A stretch of 18,109 nucleotides of DNA. Origin: UBA1081 sp964495345 (lineage in GTDB: Bacteria; Bacillota; Clostridia; Oscillospirales; Acutalibacteraceae). The notes beneath the pieces were generated by a model. That model was given only the letters and a program-made list of their open reading frames with translations. It made no database searches and was not told the DNA's origin. The translations under genes and the position numbers were made by a program. Below are positions 15,604 to 18,109 of the stretch, piece after piece. The DNA lies in contig CAZBVV010000028.1 of NCBI GenBank assembly GCA_964495345.1, positions 1 through 18,109 on the forward strand, given 5' to 3'. Positions within the stretch are counted from its first letter, which is position 1, and each line of letters starts with the position of its first letter.

Positions 15604-15645
15604 CAAAAAATATATCATGTAATTTTAAGAACAGGTTGTGTTTAT

Positions 15646-15915
15646 ATGTTAAAAGGAGTTAACAGACAGGTTGTTGAGGTTGCCGATACAGGCAGTGAAT
15701 ATTTTGAAAGAGCGATTTTTTTTGTTAATCCAAAGTATTATGGATTGACAGACGGAAAATTGCGTGAGCGTGCACAAACGCTTGTAACATCTGCGGGTGC
15801 ACCTCCCAAAAGCAGACAGAAAAACAGCAGAGACAAACTTAAAACGGCAATAGCCATTGTTGCCTCTGCATTGGCAGGTTCGTTGATTACCGTTGTCTGT
15901 TCTGCGTTGATTTAA
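15646..15915 (+). CDS. Small tail-anchored protein of unknown function
   Basis: The protein has 89 residues and I cannot assign it a named family. The soluble N-terminal part (MLKGVNRQVVEVADTGSEY, then FERAIFFVNPKYYGL) is followed by a helix with LRERAQTLV, a Lys/Arg/Ser-rich linker (about 53-67) and one C-terminal hydrophobic helix (about 68-89). This points to a tail-anchored protein with its body in the cytoplasm. The N-terminal pattern looks like a conserved small protein of Ruminococcaceae-type genomes, but I cannot name it. The ATG is chosen because the conserved-looking segment begins there; its ribosome site (ACAGG) is weak, while AAAAGGAG lies inside the gene with no start behind it in frame. 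It ends one base before the convergent dockerin gene. Confidence 0.7.
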   Translation: MLKGVNRQVVEVADTGSEYFERAIFFVNPKYYGLTDGKLRERAQTLVTSAGAPPKSRQKNSRDKLKTAIAIVASALAGSLITVVCSALI

Positions 15916-15916
15916 T

Positions 15917-16792
15917 TTACATCAACTGTATTTCATCAAATCTGCTAAGGTCAAAATAGTATGAAGAAACTTCGGCAGAAAACTCATCAACAGTTATGCA
16001 CGACGTTAATTTTCCGTTTGTGTTGTAATCGTTGATTTGCTTTAGACAGCCCATTGTATCAACAATAAACTCAGAACCGCCCGTGATGTCCGTTTTGTAG
16101 CAGAACAGGGTTTCTCCGTTTTCTTCAATTTTTTCGGGAGCGTTGAATACATCCGGCAAAATGTCGGAAATTGTGTTTGCAATCTTAAACAATTCATCAA
16201 CGTCTAAGGAGTCGTCAAGCATTTTTATCGCTTCATCGGAAAACTGCCATGCACATTCTTTGCTGTTGATTGTGAATGTAAGATAAAGCTGGCTGTCCAG
16301 GTACATAACACCCAAATTCTCCCACACCTGCGAACCTGTTTTGTCGGTTGTGAGTGAAAAGCTTAAATCGGATGTTTCAAGGTAAATATCTTCACCGTCG
16401 ATTGCCATTGTAAAGCTCATTTCTTCTGTGGTGGCATGGATGGTATATTTTTTTGCTTTAAGTGTGTTGAGAGCATTAGCAACGCCGTTTCCGTCAAATC
16501 CCGTGCTGAAATTACATAGGGATGCGGATTTTCTGAGTATATTTCTTGCATCGGAGGCGGTAATCTCGCCGTTTGCATCAGCGTCGATACTAAGCATATC
16601 AATATCTTCCTGCGTATCAAGCTCTGCGGAGATTCTTAATGCTTTTCGTGCATCGAAGGCGGTAATGTTGCGGTCGCCGTTGACATCACCCATCATAATC
16701 ATTGTTTCTTCCGGAAAATTCGATGCGAAAACACAAACAGGAGTAAGCACCAGGCAAAGGCAAAGAATAATAGAGACATTTTTTTTCATCAT
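15917..16792 (-). CDS. Secreted protein with N-terminal dockerin repeats
   Basis: The 291-residue protein has a signal peptide (1-23, ending VCVFAS) and a dockerin type I pair right behind it (about 35-92; calcium loops DVNGDRNITAFD and DADANGEITASD, each followed by D-A-R-x-x-L-R-x-S-A). A C-terminal domain of about 190 residues is rich in alternating beta pattern (FTMAIDGEDIYLETSDLSFSL; LYLTFTINSKECAW), like the lipoprotein-type folds that bind or measure a ligand; no family was recognised. The dockerin is at the front here, unlike the 7752-9545 protein. Two adjacent ATGs (16792, 16789) follow AAGGA; the first is kept. It has its own promoter, convergent to the small protein. Confidence 0.78.
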   Translation of the reverse strand: MMKKNVSIILCLCLVLTPVCVFASNFPEETMIMMGDVNGDRNITAFDARKALRISAELDTQEDIDMLSIDADANGEITASDARNILRKSASLCNFSTGFDGNGVANALNTLKAKKYTIHATTEEMSFTMAIDGEDIYLETSDLSFSLTTDKTGSQVWENLGVMYLDSQLYLTFTINSKECAWQFSDEAIKMLDDSLDVDELFKIANTISDILPDVFNAPEKIEENGETLFCYKTDITGGSEFIVDTMGCLKQINDYNTNGKLTSCITVDEFSAEVSSYYFDLSRFDEIQLM

Positions 16793-16824
16793 TAACAGTC
16801 CTTTTTATTTTATTTTCCTCTTTG

Positions 16825-16853
16825 ATTGTATAATATTTTACGGCTTGATACAA
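16825..16853 (-). promoter_or_regulatory. Likely sigma-A promoter for the N-terminal-dockerin gene
   Basis: On the minus strand TTGTAT (16853-16848), 17 bp, TACAAT (16830-16825). Confidence 0.55.
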
Positions 16854-16856
16854 TAG

Positions 16857-16941
16857 CAAAATTTTATTCTTTGAAAATTAAAATAAAAAAATAAAAAAAT
16901 TTAAAAAAAGTATTGACAAACGCCTTTTGGTTTGCTATAAT
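16857..16941 (+). promoter_or_regulatory. tRNA-Leu promoter: perfect sigma-A box with A-tract upstream region
   Basis: TTGACA (16913-16918), a 17-bp spacer and TATAAT (16936-16941). Upstream, 16857-16912 is almost pure A/T with repeated A-runs, which resembles an UP element as found before strong stable-RNA promoters. Confidence 0.9.
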
Positions 16942-16968
16942 TCATAACGTTCCAAATAGAACAGATAT

Positions 16969-17052
16969 GCGAGAGTGGCGGAATCGGCAGACGCGCACGT
17001 TTGAGGGGCGTGTGGTAATCCCGTACGGGTTCAAGTCCCGTCTCTCGCACCA
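16969..17052 (+). tRNA. tRNA-Leu (anticodon GAG), CCA encoded
   Basis: The 84-nt RNA has a perfect 7-bp acceptor stem (GCGAGAG with CTCTCGC), discriminator A and encoded CCA. The anticodon stem CACGT/GCGTG holds the loop TTGAGGG, so the anticodon is GAG at 17003-17005, reading CUC and CUU. The T-arm is ACGGG-TTCAAGT-CCCGT. The variable arm is extended, as required for a class II leucine tRNA. It is intact. Confidence 0.96.
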
Positions 17053-17053
17053 T

Positions 17054-17097
17054 AGTGAGTATTCATAACACAAGTGAATACTCACTTTTCTTTTTTT
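17054..17097 (+). terminator. Strong terminator of tRNA-Leu
   Basis: A perfect 12-bp stem (17054-17065 with 17075-17086), a nine-base loop, then TTTCTTTTTTT. It begins two bases after the CCA end. Confidence 0.93.
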
Positions 17098-17128
17098 ACA
17101 TTTCCTCATAGTTAAATTGTTATGTATC

Positions 17129-17155
17129 GAGCAGGTTTTGAGCCTGCTCATTTTT
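17129..17155 (+). terminator. Second hairpin with U-tract, facing plus strand
   Basis: GAGCAGG pairs with CCTGCTC (7 bp, loop TTTTGAG), followed by ATTTTTG. The U-tract is on the plus side, so it does not end the minus-strand recombinase message. It shields the recombinase from tRNA read-through, or lies at the element's edge. Confidence 0.65.
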
Positions 17156-17156
17156 G

Positions 17157-18109
17157 TTATGCCGTTAAATACTCCACAGCTACGCCTTGTCTTGCTTCAA
17201 GGACAATGTTTTCCTCTTTAACGGGATTATCAATTACTCCCACAAAGCGGTAGTGAATTACTATCCTTTGGGTTTTGTTCTTGCCCTTTCCCTCAATGGA
17301 ATGAACTTCGATTTTCTCAATCAGCTCATTCAAAAGTGCAGGTGTAAGCGTTTCCATCTGCATAAACTTACGGACCGCAAAAGTAAACTGCTCTTTGCTT
17401 GTACGAAGGTTTTCTATCTCTGAAAGCTCTTCTTGGTATTGCCTAATTTTTACTTTCAGCTCATCACGTTCTGTTTCATACTTCTGTGAGAGCTGCATAA
17501 AGCTTTCTTCATTAACAATTCCGTTGATGTGCTTCTCAAAGAGCTTTTCATACATCAAGGCAACCTCTTTTGTTCTTGCAGTTGCTTTATCAATACTGCT
17601 TTCAAGGAATTTCTGTTGATTCAGTATGCTTTTGTTTGTCTTTGCCTCGAGAATATCTGCGAAGGCATCTTCATCCTCAATGAGAAAACTTGAAAGATTT
17701 CTCAGTTCAAGCATTACTATCTGCTCCAAAGAATCGGCTCTGACATAATGTGTACCTTCACAAGTGCCTCTACGACCTTTGTAATTGGAACACATAAAAT
17801 ACTTGATGTCAGTATTCGGATGATTGACATTGAACCACAATGGACTTCCGCAATCGGCACAGTATAGCAATCCGCAGAACATATTCTTGTCAGCGTGTTC
17901 GGGATTGGGTGCTCTGCGTTTTCCTTTAGCTTTCATCTTTTGAACAGTTTCAAAAGTATCTCTGTCAATAATCGGCTCGTGAACATTCTTGAATATCTTC
18001 CAATTTTCTTCGGGATTCTGAAGTCTTTTCTTATTCTTGAAATTCTTGGAGTAAGTTTTGAAATTGATAACATCACCACAGTATTCCTGTTGAGCAAGAA
18101 TCTTCTGTA
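17157..18109 (-). CDS. Large serine recombinase, C-terminal part (runs off right edge)
   Basis: The frame is open from the right edge for 316 residues, so the catalytic N-terminal resolvase domain lies outside. Seen: the end of the Recombinase domain (QQEYCGDVINFKTYSK; NVHEPIIDRDTFETVQK), a zinc beta-ribbon (CGLLYCADCGSPLWF with MCSNYKGRRGTCEG), a long coiled coil of about 100 residues, and a DUF4368-like tail. This is the layout of TnpX/TndX-type recombinases that excise and insert integrative elements and transposons, usually 500-560 residues long. The Met at 17936 is internal, not the start. The C-terminus faces tRNA-Leu, so the mobile element most likely extends to the right of the window, with its left end between 17087 and 17157. 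Confidence 0.9.
   Translation of the reverse strand, partial: QKILAQQEYCGDVINFKTYSKNFKNKKRLQNPEENWKIFKNVHEPIIDRDTFETVQKMKAKGKRRAPNPEHADKNMFCGLLYCADCGSPLWFNVNHPNTDIKYFMCSNYKGRRGTCEGTHYVRADSLEQIVMLELRNLSSFLIEDEDAFADILEAKTNKSILNQQKFLESSIDKATARTKEVALMYEKLFEKHINGIVNEESFMQLSQKYETERDELKVKIRQYQEELSEIENLRTSKEQFTFAVRKFMQMETLTPALLNELIEKIEVHSIEGKGKNKTQRIVIHYRFVGVIDNPVKEENIVLEARQGVAVEYLTA

Larger units (their letters stand above)
15227..15645. other. AT-rich 419-bp spacer with repeats and dyads
   Basis: No gene is seen here. The stretch holds the start region of the glycosylase gene (minus) and of the small-protein gene (plus). It contains a dyad TTGTAA-5-TTACAA near 15279-15295, two copies of CAAATAGTATAAA (15329-15341 and 15503-15515), the TTTTGAACA cluster, the 12-bp palindrome TTTGTATACAAA (15495-15506) and TGTGCATAA (15581-15589). 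It is unusually rich in signals for a plain promoter region. Confidence 0.6.
17087..18109. mobile_element. Edge of a putative serine-recombinase-driven integrated element
   Basis: This is an inference from the recombinase whose 3' end lies 71 bp from the tRNA-Leu terminator stem. Enzymes of this type usually sit at one end of their element with the C-terminus towards the attachment site. No direct repeat or target duplication can be defined because the other end is not in view. Confidence 0.45.

Noticed and set aside
16942..17151. 69-codon minus-strand open frame with a RDLNPYG-TTRPSNVRVCRFRHS-like stretch
   Set aside because: It is the antisense of tRNA-Leu and its terminator. This well-known pattern produces false proteins in annotations.
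17157..17936. Reading the recombinase as a complete 259-residue protein from the Met at 17936
   Set aside because: The same frame continues without a stop to the right edge with clear recombinase sequence, so this Met is internal.

Overview
The window looks like chromosomal DNA from a low-GC, spore-forming Clostridia bacterium. A gut-type Oscillospirales/Ruminococcaceae relative is my best guess. The reasons are a GerA-B-C germinant-receptor operon, secreted proteins with dockerin-type calcium repeats (one also with BspA-like leucine-rich repeats), AGGAGG-type ribosome sites, AT-rich spacers and near-perfect sigma-A promoters. The assignment is inferred from gene content only.

Left part (1-7518), all on the minus strand: the N-terminal three quarters of mfd run off the left edge. 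To its right (upstream in transcription) lie a zinc-ribbon/TM2 membrane protein, an ECF transporter S component, ridA, ilvA, a small Xre-type regulator and glyA. Hairpin terminators separate most of these, and ilvA, glyA and mfd each have a recognisable promoter. The genes glyA, ilvA and ridA make biochemical sense together: IlvA releases reactive enamines, RidA hydrolyses them, and the PLP enzyme GlyA is a known victim of such enamines in enterobacteria.

Middle part (7519-10669): a spacer of about 290 bp carries a compact nested-palindrome element of about 100 bp that looks like a MITE. Next come a 597-residue secreted LRR/dockerin protein with a perfect TTGACA-17-TATAAT promoter, and a coupled DUF421 (YetF-like) plus DUF4363 pair. 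That pair is divergent from the gerABC operon (10670-14412, plus strand), whose three genes overlap end to start.

Right part (14402-18109): an OGG1-type 8-oxoguanine DNA glycosylase overlaps the gerC tail convergently. A 419-bp AT-rich spacer follows, with an iteron-like cluster of TTTTGAACA repeats and several dyads. Downstream of it are a small tail-anchored protein of unknown function and a convergent secreted protein with an N-terminal dockerin. Then comes tRNA-Leu(GAG) with a perfect promoter and a strong terminator. The window ends in the C-terminal part of a large serine recombinase, probably the edge of an integrated element that extends past the right end.

No CRISPR array, rRNA or riboswitch was recognised. 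The most unusual signals are the iteron-like spacer (15227-15645), the nested palindrome (7605-7713) and the recombinase edge beside the tRNA.
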